Under the pieces are notes generated by a model that was not told the DNA's origin, searched no databases, and saw only the letters and a list, made by a program, of their open reading frames with translations. Shown piece by piece: positions 6,879-13,614 of a stretch of DNA of 16,463 bases. The stretch is taken from positions 1 through 16,463 of the forward strand of contig JAICWX010000200.1 of assembly GCA_025934635.1 (NCBI GenBank), in the 5' to 3' direction. Source of the DNA: Streptosporangiaceae bacterium (GTDB lineage: Bacteria > Actinomycetota > Actinomycetes > Streptosporangiales > Streptosporangiaceae). Numbering within the stretch: position 1 is the first letter of the stretch; each line of letters starts with the position of its first letter. Made by a program: the position numbers and the translations under genes.

Positions 6879-7285
6879 AACGGATTACCTCCCCGCCGTG
6901 ATTGGCAATGAGACCCTATTGGTGCATTGCGTATTCCGGAAATACATGTTTCATCCGCGGGCCGGCCGTCATGCCCGAAGGTGCGTCTCGGGGGACGCCG
7001 CCGGGCGCCGCTTTCCCCGTGTCATCGGACTTCTGCGGCCTGATCCGCCTCCCGCCACCTCGCCAGGCACATGCCCGCACCCGGCCGGCCGCCCGGCTGT
7101 CATGATCGTCATTAAGGCGCAAAGCCGGACCTGCGACTAATCACGGTAATTTCATCCGTATCACCCGTTAGCGGATTATTGGTCCGCTATGATCCCGGAG
7201 TGAGGCATGCTCGGGGGTCCCGCTTGACCTGGGCTCATCAGGCTGCGCACAGTTAAGTGTCGAGCAGGATGTTACAGGAGAGCAC
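6879..7285. other. Intergenic region without a supported gene
   Basis: This 407-bp stretch has uneven composition. Short open frames exist but lack ribosome sites and coding character. Visible structure: GTATT-CCGGA-AATAC (6931-6945) with TTCCGGAA at its centre, and two adjacent hairpins at 7169-7219 listed separately. A TTGACC hexamer at 7224-7229 might be a -35 box for the permease gene, but no good -10 follows at the usual distance. Confidence 0.5.
7169..7219 (+). promoter_or_regulatory. Two adjacent hairpins upstream of the amino acid permease gene
   Basis: TAGCGGA (7169-7175) pairs with TCCGCTA (7183-7189) across a 7-nt loop. Directly after it, GATCCCGGAG (7191-7200) pairs with CTCGGGGGTC (7210-7219) with one mismatch and one wobble around a 9-nt loop. 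A weaker CCTG/CAGG pair follows at about 7228-7242. If transcribed, this is a structured 5' leader ending about 65 nt before the ATG. It fits no riboswitch class that I recognise. The first dyad could instead be a protein operator. Confidence 0.4.
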
Positions 7286-8755
7286 ATGCAGGATCACTCT
7301 GCCGCAACTGCCGCAGGGATTACCCCGGCGCCCGGGGCCAAACTTGAGCCTGATGCCATCGGCGCGGCTCAGGACACCATCATTGGCATGGCCTCGTCGG
7401 CCCCGGCCGCCACGGTCGGGCTGTCGCTGGCCGCCCTGGCGGCCGCCACCGCGTACGGCAGCGGGCCGATCCTGGTCCTCACCGCCATCCCGATGCTCAT
7501 CATCGCCAACGCCTACCGCCGCCTGAACCTGTGGAAGGCGAACACCGGCGCGTCCTTCGAGTGGGTCGGCCGGGCGATCAACCCCTACCTGGGCTTCCTG
7601 ACCGGCTGGCTGATGGTCGCGGCCTACATCATCGGGACCGTGGCCGAGGTACTCCTGCTCGGACCCTCGGTGCTCGCGGTGTTCGGCTCCACCTCCACCA
7701 GCACCTGGGCGTACGTGCTCATCGGCTGCGTCACCGGCCTGGTCATGCTGGTGATCGCCGTGGTGGGTATCAAGATCACGGCCCGGGTCCAGGTCGGCAT
7801 GGCGCTGGTGGAGTACCTGATCCTGATCGGGCTGGCCGTCGCCGGCCTGGTCTGGGTGCTGGGCCACCACGCGGGCAGCGTGCCGTTCACCTCGGGCTGG
7901 CTGAGCCTGAACGGCATCAACGGCAAGGGCGACGCGGTGGCCGGGTTCCTGGTCGCGGTGTTCGTCTACGGCGGCTGGGACGGCACCCTGTACGTGAATG
8001 AGGAAGTCAAGCACCGCCGGGTGAACCCGGGCCGCGCCGCCATCCTCGCCGTCGCCCTGCTCACCGTCATCTACGTGCTGTCCCAGATCGGCTTCCAGGG
8101 CGTGCTCTCCCCGGCCAAGCTCGACGCCGCCGACGCCAACGGCACCGCGCTGGTCACCGTGGCCCAGGTCCTGGGCGGCGGCTTCTGGGCCAAGGCGATG
8201 GCGCTATCGATCGCCCTGTCCGTGATCGCCACCACCGGCACCGGCATCGTGCTCAGCGCGCGGATCGTCTACGGCATGGCCAGCTACCGGGTGCTGCCGG
8301 AGTTCCTCGGCACCGTGTCCCGCCGGTACGCCACCCCGGTCGCCTCCAGCATCATCGTCGGCCTGCTCATCGTGATCCTGAGCGCGGTCTACTACCTGGC
8401 CACCTCGGTCCAGAACGCGTTCTTCGACGTGATCGACGTGACCGGCCTGCTGTTCTCGATCTTCTACATCCTCACCGCGCTGGCGGCCATCGTGTACTAC
8501 CGGCGCCGCATCGTCAGCAACCCCTGGGACTTCGTGTCCGCCGGCCTGCTCCCGCTCGGCGCGGCCGGCTTCCTGGGCTGGATCTTCGTCAAGTCGCTGG
8601 GCGAGGCGCCGTGGGAGCAGCGCTGGTCGCTGATCGCCGTCGTCATCATCGGGCTGGCCCTGATGGTCTTCGCGCGGTTCGGCCTGCGCTCCTCGTTCTT
8701 CCAGATCCCGCGGGAGAGCGAGGCCAGGAGCAGCCACCGCCGGACCAGGCACTAG
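7286..8755 (+). CDS. APC-superfamily amino acid permease
   Basis: Integral membrane transporter for an amino acid, amine or similar small cation; 489 residues with about twelve spans. The first span carries the APC-type substrate segment (IIGMASSAPAATVGLSLAAL, residues about 31-50), followed by YGSGPILVLTAIPMLIIANAY and the 'NTGASFEWVGRAINPYLGFL' region, the hallmark of APC permeases between spans 2 and 3. 'VNEEVKHRRVNPGRAAILAV' corresponds to the conserved loop before span 7. The C-terminus is short, basic and polar. The start is set by ATG at 7286 with AGGAG (7276-7280) five nt upstream. It is monocistronic: a hairpin-rich region precedes it and a strong terminator follows. The substrate is not readable. 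Confidence 0.92.
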   Translation: MQDHSAATAAGITPAPGAKLEPDAIGAAQDTIIGMASSAPAATVGLSLAALAAATAYGSGPILVLTAIPMLIIANAYRRLNLWKANTGASFEWVGRAINPYLGFLTGWLMVAAYIIGTVAEVLLLGPSVLAVFGSTSTSTWAYVLIGCVTGLVMLVIAVVGIKITARVQVGMALVEYLILIGLAVAGLVWVLGHHAGSVPFTSGWLSLNGINGKGDAVAGFLVAVFVYGGWDGTLYVNEEVKHRRVNPGRAAILAVALLTVIYVLSQIGFQGVLSPAKLDAADANGTALVTVAQVLGGGFWAKAMALSIALSVIATTGTGIVLSARIVYGMASYRVLPEFLGTVSRRYATPVASSIIVGLLIVILSAVYYLATSVQNAFFDVIDVTGLLFSIFYILTALAAIVYYRRRIVSNPWDFVSAGLLPLGAAGFLGWIFVKSLGEAPWEQRWSLIAVVIIGLALMVFARFGLRSSFFQIPRESEARSSHRRTRH

Positions 8756-8805
8756 CCGCCGGCCCGCACTAGCTACCGGCAGCCTGGCTAGCCGGGTCAC
8801 CGGAA

Positions 8806-8845
8806 CCAGCCCCGCGGCGCCAGCCGCGGGGCTGGCCGCTTTTTC
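8806..8845 (+). terminator. Rho-independent terminator of the amino acid permease gene
   Basis: CCAGCCCCGCGGC (8806-8818) pairs perfectly over 13 bp with GCCGCGGGGCTGG (8823-8835) around a GCCA loop, followed after CCGC by TTTTT (8840-8844). It lies 50 bp after the permease stop. The remaining 8846-9022 shows no supportable gene. Confidence 0.93.
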
Positions 8846-9022
8846 CTATTACTATTCGCCGGCTATCCCGCGAGCGTTAGCCAGGACGAACGACCAGGAC
8901 CGCCGTACGCCAGCACCTCACCGTACTCAGGCAAGCAGAACTTTGACCGAACGGAGGCAGGTCACCCGCCGTCTCCACCGTGCGTGCCCCGGCGGCCGGG
9001 CGGGCGTGCGCGAGTTCCCCGG

Positions 9023-9463
9023 TCAGCTGCGGGTCTCGCCAGCAGCCGCCGGGTCGGCCGGCCGCTGGTCATACGTGGTGCGCGCGGCGGCGATGTCGCC
9101 CCGGTGGCGTTCGGCCCAGCCGATCAGGCCCGTCAGCGTGTCGTGCAGCTCGCGGGCCATCGCGGTCGCGGTGTACTCCACCTTCGGCGGCACGGTCGGG
9201 TAGACGGTCCTGATCAGCAGGCCGTCGCGCTCCAGGTTGCGCAGGGTGAGCGTCAGCATGCGCCGGCTGATGCCCTCCACCATGCGCTCGAGCTGGGAGA
9301 ACCTGACCGGCCCGGCGATGGCGGCGAGCAGGATCGAGACGCTCCACTTGCCGCCGACGTGATCCAGGACCTGGCGGACCGTGCATGCCTCGGCCAGCAA
9401 ATTCACGGCGCACGCGTCCGCGTCGCTGACCTGGAGGGGTACACCGGTGTTCCGCTGTGACAC
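9023..9463 (-). CDS. HxlR-family transcriptional regulator
   Basis: Small winged-helix DNA-binding protein, 146 residues, probable regulator of the divergent exporter. It shows the family landmarks: Cys27 in ACTVRQVL (the conserved cysteine that senses thiol stress in some HxlR proteins), GGKW at 37-40, the recognition helix region RFSQLERMVEGISRRMLTLT (54-73), NLERDGLLIR (76-85), and the wing with VPPKVEYTAT (91-100). The GTG start at 9463 is chosen for the AAGGAGG site seven nt upstream. The open frame continues far upstream through the exporter gene, but that part is an antisense shadow. HxlR proteins commonly bind as dimers in the space between themselves and a divergent target. Confidence 0.92.
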   Translation of the reverse strand: MSQRNTGVPLQVSDADACAVNLLAEACTVRQVLDHVGGKWSVSILLAAIAGPVRFSQLERMVEGISRRMLTLTLRNLERDGLLIRTVYPTVPPKVEYTATAMARELHDTLTGLIGWAERHRGDIAAARTTYDQRPADPAAAGETRS

Positions 9464-9492
9464 GAAAGTGCCTCCTTCCGCCCGGGACTTAT

Positions 9493-9538
9493 TGTCACAC
9501 ATCATGGTGTCAGTAACAAACAGAGTCACAGTAACAAA
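9493..9538. promoter_or_regulatory. Operator-like repeats in the HxlR/exporter intergenic region
   Basis: CAGTAACAAA occurs exactly twice, at 9511-9520 and 9529-9538, and the second copy lies in GTCACAGTAAC, itself a partial palindrome (GTnACnGTnAC). Upstream, TGTCACACATCATGGTGTCA (9493-9512) is an imperfect dyad with TGnCAC/GTGnCA arms. The 102-bp gap contains both start regions, so a dimer bound here would act on both genes. HxlR binding is inference. Confidence 0.55.
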
Positions 9539-9565
9539 AGAGTTCCCTATGAAGGAGGGATCCTG

Positions 9566-11068
9566 ATGGGACGACCCCGCGCGCTGGCGCTGACCGTGCT
9601 CTGCGCCGCGATGCTGATGATCATCCTGGACGGCACCATCGTGACCGTCGCGCTGCCGCAGCTGCAGCGTGACCTCGGCTTCTCCTCGTCCGGGCTGGCC
9701 TGGGTGGTGAACGGGTACCTGATCGCGTTCGGCGGCTTGCTGCTGCTGGCGGGCCGGCTGGGCGACCTGATCGGCGGGAAGCGGGTCTTCCTGGCCGGCC
9801 TGGCCGTCTTCGTCGCGGCCTCGCTGCTGTGCGGGCTCTCGGTGAGCCAGCCGATGCTGATCGCGGCCCGGTTCGCCCAGGGGACCGGCGGCGCGCTGGC
9901 CTCGGCGGTCAGCCTGGGCATGATCGTCCGGCTGTTCCCCGAGCCGCCCCTGCGCGCCCGCGCCCTCGGCATCTACAGCTTCACCGGGGCGGGCGGCGCC
10001 TCGGTCGGGCTGGTTCTCGGCGGCGTGCTCACCCAGGCGCTGAGCTGGCACTGGATCTTCTTCGTCAACGTGCCGATCGGCGTCGCCGCGATCGCGGCGG
10101 GCAGCCGGCTGCTCACCGCCGAGCGGGGGATGGGCCTGCGGGCCGGCGCCGACGCCGCCGGGGCCGTGCTGGTGACGGCCGGGCTGATGGTCGCGGTCTA
10201 CGCGGTCGTGGAGACCGCCCGGTACGGCTGGGGCTCGGCCCGCACGCTCGGCCCCGGTGCCCTCGCGGTCGCGCTGCTGGCCGCGTTCTTCGTCCGGCAG
10301 CGCCTGGCCCGCACGCCGCTGCTTCCGCTGCGGATACTCCGGTCCCACGGCATCGTCACCGCCAACCTCGTGCAGGCGCTCACGGTGGCGGCGGCGTTCG
10401 GGTTCCAGGTGCTGATCCCGCAGTACATGCAGCGGGTCCTCGGCTACGGGGCGGCCGGTGCCGGGCTCGGGATGCTGCCCGCCGCCGTCGTGATCGGCAC
10501 CCTGTCGGCCGGGCTGTCGGCGCGGCTGATCGCCCGGTTCGGGCTGCGGGTGATGCTGATGGCCGGCCTCGCGCCCATCGTCGCCGGCTTCACGCTGCTG
10601 ACCTGGCTGCCGGCCGCGGGCTCCGGTTCGGCCTACCCGCTGCACCTGCTGCCGACGATGCTGCTGACCGGCGGGTTCGGCCTGGCCTTCCCGGCGATGA
10701 TCACGCTGGCCATGTCCGGTGCCCCGGACGCCGACGCCGGGGTGGCCTCCGGCCTGGTGAACACGACCCAGCAGGTCGGGGCCGCGCTGGGCGTGGCGGT
10801 GCTGTCCACCCTGGCCGCCTCCCGGACCGGGCACCTGCTGGCCGCCGGCCAGCCGGCCGCCAGCGCGCTGACCGGGGGATACCACCTGGCCTTCGGCACC
10901 GGCGCGGGCCTGGCGGCAGCCGCCCTCATCCTCGCCGCCGTCGCCCTGCGCCCCGCCCGCCCCGCCGCCAAGACCAACGCGCCCCCCGCCGGCGCATCCC
11001 CAGCCGGCGCACCCCAGACCGGCGCACCCCCCGCCAAACCTCCCACCCGGAGCCTAATCGTGCCCTAA
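9566..11068 (+). CDS. MFS exporter of the DHA2 (EmrB/QacA) family
   Basis: Proton-driven multidrug or metabolite efflux pump, 500 residues with about fourteen membrane spans. Motifs visible in order: motif D1 LDGTIVTVALP (residues 19-29), motif A GRLGDLIGGKRVF (66-78), motif B-like ARFAQGTGGAL, and the antiporter motif C region GASVGLVLGGVLTQ with WHWIFFVNVPIG, which is typical of the 14-span family. The tail after the last span is a repetitive Ala/Pro/Gly segment (APPAGASPAGAPQTGAPPAK) made from a roughly 12-bp repeat. ATG 9566 has a strong AAGGAGGG site six nt upstream. It is divergent from the HxlR regulator, which probably controls it. Substrate unknown. Confidence 0.94.
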   Translation: MGRPRALALTVLCAAMLMIILDGTIVTVALPQLQRDLGFSSSGLAWVVNGYLIAFGGLLLLAGRLGDLIGGKRVFLAGLAVFVAASLLCGLSVSQPMLIAARFAQGTGGALASAVSLGMIVRLFPEPPLRARALGIYSFTGAGGASVGLVLGGVLTQALSWHWIFFVNVPIGVAAIAAGSRLLTAERGMGLRAGADAAGAVLVTAGLMVAVYAVVETARYGWGSARTLGPGALAVALLAAFFVRQRLARTPLLPLRILRSHGIVTANLVQALTVAAAFGFQVLIPQYMQRVLGYGAAGAGLGMLPAAVVIGTLSAGLSARLIARFGLRVMLMAGLAPIVAGFTLLTWLPAAGSGSAYPLHLLPTMLLTGGFGLAFPAMITLAMSGAPDADAGVASGLVNTTQQVGAALGVAVLSTLAASRTGHLLAAGQPAASALTGGYHLAFGTGAGLAAAALILAAVALRPARPAAKTNAPPAGASPAGAPQTGAPPAKPPTRSLIVP

Positions 11069-11088
11069 CCCGCGCCCAAGCCAGACCC

Positions 11089-11150
11089 CTTTCATGATCA
11101 CGTGTTGTTGTAGGTCGCCGGCGACCCCTAACAACACGTGATCATGAAAG
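11089..11150. repeat. 62-bp near-perfect palindrome after the exporter gene
   Basis: CTTTCATGATCACGTGTTGTT (arm 11089-11109, ending ...GTTGTT) is matched by its exact reverse complement at 11130-11150: 21 pairs without mismatch. Inside lies a second perfect palindrome, GGTCGCCGGCGACC (11113-11126), set off by short unpaired GTA and CCCT. The outer arms are far less GC-rich than the surroundings and contain nested palindromes ATGATCAT-like and CACGTG. It starts 21 nt after the exporter stop. It could serve as a terminator, though no T-run follows on either strand. It could also be a dispersed palindromic element. No target-site duplication is visible. Confidence 0.85.
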
Positions 11151-11181
11151 CGCCCGGCGCGGCGCGGGCGGCACGCTGGGG

Positions 11182-11271
11182 GTGAACATCCTTGCGCTGC
11201 CCGGGCTGACCTGGCCACCATGTCTGAGAGCGGCAATGGGCCAGGACGACGCGGAGGGCGGTAGGGCGTGA
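11182..11271 (+). CDS. Possible 29-residue ORF coupled to the Zeta-like gene (unproven)
   Basis: GTG at 11182 opens a 29-codon frame (MNILALPGLTWPPCLRAAMG..., ending EGGRA). Its TGA (11269-11271) overlaps the GTG start of the Zeta-like gene as GTGA. A run of G's (11178-11182) abuts the start, so the ribosome site is poor. The overlap is the only real argument for coding; the peptide resembles nothing I know. It could be a leader that couples translation, or a chance ORF. Confidence 0.2.
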   Translation: MNILALPGLTWPPCLRAAMGQDDAEGGRA

Positions 11272-12248
11272 TCTGGACGGGTGAGCGCGCTCGCCAGCAG
11301 CGTCTCCTGGTCGCCGAGGTGTACCAGGCGGCCGCTGGGGTGCCGTGCGAGCGCCGCGCGGCCATCGCGGGCGGCCTGCCCGGCGCGGACAAGCCCGCCG
11401 CGCTGGACCGGGCCGGCCTGGACCGGACCCGCTACTTCACCGTCAGCATCGACGCGATCCTGTACCGGATGGCCGCCGCTGGCCTCATCCCGGAGCCCGT
11501 CATCCCGGAGCCCGTCATCCCGGAGCCCGGCGCCCCGGAGCCCGCCGCCCCGCAGGCCAACGGCCGGTCCCCGCTCGAGCGAGCAGGCCAGGTCCACGCC
11601 GAGGCCCAGTTCCTCGCCAAACGGGTTCTGCTCCGCGCCCTCATGGACGGCAGGAACCTGATCCTGGACATCTCGCTGGCGTCCTGGCGGGCCGCCGAGG
11701 CCTGGACCTACGCCCTGCGGTTCGCGGACTACGAGATCATCGCGGTGTTCGCCGACATCGGCGTGGACGAGGCGGTCCGCCGGGCCGGCCAGACCCGGCA
11801 GCGCGGCGAGGAGGAGTTCCGCCGCGGGCACGGTCACGGCGGCCGGGACATCCCCGCCGCGGCCATCCGCGCCCTGGCCAGCCCGGCCGCGGCCGCGGCC
11901 GGCAACCGCATCCGGTGGGCGGTCGGCGCGCGGTCGGCCGGGGCTATCGGCGGCACGGTCGGCTCCGGCGTCTTCCCCGGCAGCGCCGTGACCTCGATGC
12001 TCACCTCGTACCGGGAGGGGCGGCTCAGCCTGGATGACCTGTCGCTGGAGTTCCGGGCCCGCCGCTGGCCGCGGATCCCGGACGTCTGCCCGCCCGAACT
12101 CGAGCCGGCCCGCGAAGCCATCGACGATCCCGAGCCTTATGTCCCCGGCTCGTTCGACGACGTGGTGCTGGCCTACGACCTCGGCTGGCTTTCCGATGCC
12201 GACTTCGACATCCTGGCCGTCGCGGCCGAAGGACTGCCTGACGCCTGA
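11268..12248 (+). CDS. Zeta-toxin-like P-loop kinase-fold protein with a degenerate Walker A
   Basis: The 326-residue product follows the layout of Zeta/PezT-type kinases, which phosphorylate UDP-N-acetylglucosamine or similar substrates. GLPGADKP (36-43) stands where the Walker A G-x-P-G-x-G-K-T belongs. 'RYFTVSIDAILYRMA' follows with the expected Asp; then HAEAQFLAKRVLLRALMDGR (110-129) and NLILDISLASW (130-140), and a 'GRDIP' segment as in Zeta proteins. The Gly before the Walker Lys is Asp, and Thr/Ser is Pro, so normal NTP binding is doubtful. A VIPEP tandem repeat (74-92) interrupts the domain. The C-terminal 110 residues are unassigned. GTG 11268 has GGAGGG (11253-11258) upstream. No clear antitoxin gene is adjacent. 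Zeta membership is likely, toxicity uncertain. Confidence 0.72.
   Translation: MIWTGERARQQRLLVAEVYQAAAGVPCERRAAIAGGLPGADKPAALDRAGLDRTRYFTVSIDAILYRMAAAGLIPEPVIPEPVIPEPGAPEPAAPQANGRSPLERAGQVHAEAQFLAKRVLLRALMDGRNLILDISLASWRAAEAWTYALRFADYEIIAVFADIGVDEAVRRAGQTRQRGEEEFRRGHGHGGRDIPAAAIRALASPAAAAAGNRIRWAVGARSAGAIGGTVGSGVFPGSAVTSMLTSYREGRLSLDDLSLEFRARRWPRIPDVCPPELEPAREAIDDPEPYVPGSFDDVVLAYDLGWLSDADFDILAVAAEGLPDA
11486..11545 (+). repeat. 15-bp in-frame tandem repeat in the Zeta-like gene
   Basis: CATCCCGGAGCCCGT is present at 11486-11500 and 11501-11515, with one change at 11516-11530 and a degenerate fourth copy at 11531-11545. It encodes VIPEP-VIPEP-GAPEP, a rigid Pro/Glu linker between the P-loop region and the conserved His-Ala-Glu helix. 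Confidence 0.9.
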
Positions 12249-12715
12249 CGGGCCGCGATCCCGGCGATCGCCGCCAGGCTGGCGGCCATGTTCTGGTGCA
12301 GGTCGGCCCGCAGGTCCCGGACGCCGAGCATGGTGCGCAAGATGACGTGCAGCGTCCTCGGCACCGCCTTGAGCACCTGGTAGCCGAGCGCCACGGCGGT
12401 GCCCCCGGCGGTGGGCTCGAAGCGGTAATACCAGCGGATGGTGCCGCCGCTGGGCTCGGTGCGGGTGATGGCGAACTCCCGGCCCCGTTCGGCCGTCTCC
12501 ACCACCGGCCGGTTGGACCAGGCGAACCAGCGCTTTTTGTTCCGGGCGCTGAACCTGGCCCCCGGCACCGCGCCGTCCGCGCCGTCGAGCCACTGGCACG
12601 CGATGACCTCGGGGCTCCACTCCGGCGTGCGGGGCACGTCGGAGACCAGGTCGTAGAGCCACTCGGGGGTCGCGCCGATATCCAGCCGGACCTCATCGTG
12701 GCCAAGGCGGTTCAT
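12173..12715 (-). CDS. SRPBCC (polyketide cyclase/START-like) family protein
   Basis: The 180-residue product has the helix-grip ligand-binding fold of the SRPBCC superfamily. It begins EVRLDIGATPEWLYDLVSDV followed by PRTPEWSPEV, the usual 'i.a.pe.vw..l.D..r.PeWsP' start; then come strands 'GARFSARNKKRWFAWSNRP' and 'GREFAITRTEPSGGTIRWYY' and a final long helix (HQNMAASLAAIAGIAAR). Members bind hydrophobic ligands; no enzymatic function can be assigned. ATG 12715 has a strong GGAGGAG site about six nt upstream. The last 25 residues (SPSAATARMSKSAS...) fall outside the fold and are encoded antisense to the end of the Zeta-like gene (overlap 12173-12248). It is divergent from a TetR gene, which probably regulates it. 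Confidence 0.88.
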   Translation of the reverse strand: MNRLGHDEVRLDIGATPEWLYDLVSDVPRTPEWSPEVIACQWLDGADGAVPGARFSARNKKRWFAWSNRPVVETAERGREFAITRTEPSGGTIRWYYRFEPTAGGTAVALGYQVLKAVPRTLHVILRTMLGVRDLRADLHQNMAASLAAIAGIAARQASGSPSAATARMSKSASESQPRS

Positions 12716-12755
12716 AGTGGCTCCTCCGTACTCAGCGGGCAGCTCACGGCCAGGT

Positions 12756-12803
12756 TAACTATATAGGATCGTAAAAGCAATAGACTATCGGTGAGTCTAC
12801 ACT
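12756..12803. promoter_or_regulatory. Divergent promoter region with TetR-type operator
   Basis: TAGACT-ATCGGTG-AGTCTA (12781-12799) is a perfect 6-bp inverted repeat with a 7-bp spacer, eleven bases before the TetR start codon. On the minus strand TATAGT (12763-12758) is a good -10 for the SRPBCC gene. The corresponding -35 would fall inside the operator, so repressor binding should block it. TAGACT itself could be the -10 of tetR (TTAACT at 12756-12761 is 19 bp upstream), giving autoregulation. Confidence 0.65.
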
Positions 12804-12809
12804 CAATCC

Positions 12810-13493
12810 ATGACGGTGCCCGCGAAGCCAGTGCCCCCGAAAACCAGGCCCGCGCAAGCAGTGACGCCGCGCGAGCGGCACCGGCTGCAGACACGCGCCG
12901 AGATTCTCGACGCGGCGGTCGCCGTGATGACCGAGCTGGGTGTCGCCGCCCTCAACCTGACCGAGGTGGCGCGGCGGGTCGGCCTGCGCCAGCCCTCGCT
13001 CTACCAGTACTTCGACTCGCGCACCGCCGTCTATGACGCCCTGTTCGAGCGCGGCATGCAGACCCATGCCGCGGTGATCGCCGCCGCCATCGACGCCAGC
13101 GCGCCGGGCTGGGCGGCGGTCCGCGCCGCCTGCCGGGAGACGCTGCGCTTCGCCTCCGAGCAGCCCGCCCTCGCGCAACTGCTGTTCAGCCGCGTGGTTC
13201 CCGGGTTCGTCCCCTCCGGACCCGCCTACGCCCCCAGCCTGCGCAGCGCCGTCCTGATGCATGCCGCCATGACGGCCGCCGTCGACCGCGGCGAGCTCCA
13301 CCCGTCCGCGGCGACCGAACGCGGCGTCGCGATGCTGCTGGCCGTGGTCGCCGGATTCGGATCCCAGCACCAGGCCAACGAGCCGGAAACCACCTTCGCC
13401 GACAGCCCGCTGATCGCCCTGCTCGAACCCGCCCTGGATATGTACGCGGCCTATTTCAGCCCGGCCCGCCCGCCCGGCTGGACCCCGTGGTGA
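12810..13493 (+). CDS. TetR/AcrR-family transcriptional regulator
   Basis: One-component repressor, 227 residues. The N-terminal helix-turn-helix spans about residues 29-76: RAEILDAAVAVMTELGVAAL, then TEVARRVGLRQPSLYQYFDS, the classic TetR recognition helix ending in LYQYF. It is followed by an all-helical ligand and dimerisation domain, with a C-terminal region resembling the WHG-type TetR domain (WAAVRAACRETLRFASEQPA). The start has no Shine-Dalgarno sequence, so translation may be leaderless or from a very short leader; this agrees with the promoter position suggested by the TAGACT box. Its likely targets are itself and the SRPBCC gene, through the operator between them. The ligand is unknown. 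Confidence 0.93.
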   Translation: MTVPAKPVPPKTRPAQAVTPRERHRLQTRAEILDAAVAVMTELGVAALNLTEVARRVGLRQPSLYQYFDSRTAVYDALFERGMQTHAAVIAAAIDASAPGWAAVRAACRETLRFASEQPALAQLLFSRVVPGFVPSGPAYAPSLRSAVLMHAAMTAAVDRGELHPSAATERGVAMLLAVVAGFGSQHQANEPETTFADSPLIALLEPALDMYAAYFSPARPPGWTPW

Positions 13494-13521
13494 GACCGAA
13501 GACGGGCCAGCCAAGGACGGG

Positions 13522-13560
13522 GGAGCGGGGTGCCGGTGACAGGGCGCGGCACCCCGCTCC
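13522..13560 (+). terminator. 13-bp perfect stem-loop after tetR
   Basis: GGAGCGGGGTGCC (13522-13534) and GGCACCCCGCTCC (13548-13560) pair perfectly around a 13-nt loop, 29 nt past the TetR stop. There is no T-run. It is a probable factor-assisted or U-less terminator. Confidence 0.65.
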
Positions 13561-13561
13561 T

Positions 13562-13610
13562 ATAAGGCGGGCGCCTGCGGGGCAAACGCCGCACCGCGCA
13601 CCCGCCTTAT
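13562..13610. other. Second, nested stem-loop directly after the tetR hairpin
   Basis: ATAAGGCGGG (13562-13571) pairs with CCCGCCTTAT (13601-13610). Within it TGCGG (13576-13580) pairs with CCGCA (13589-13593). One base separates it from the preceding hairpin. No T-run follows. The role is open: tandem terminator, structured leader of the next gene, or small RNA. Confidence 0.5.
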
Positions 13611-13614
13611 GGCC

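Noticed and set aside
6898..7140. 80-codon plus-strand frame in the gap before the permease
   Set aside because: No ribosome site, Arg/Pro/His-rich shadow-like composition, overlapping frames equally long on both strands.
9464..10885. Minus-strand frame that joins upstream of HxlR and would make a 620-residue protein
   Set aside because: It is antisense to the well-supported exporter, consists of Gly/Arg/Gln/His-rich low-complexity sequence, and the HxlR start has its own strong ribosome site.
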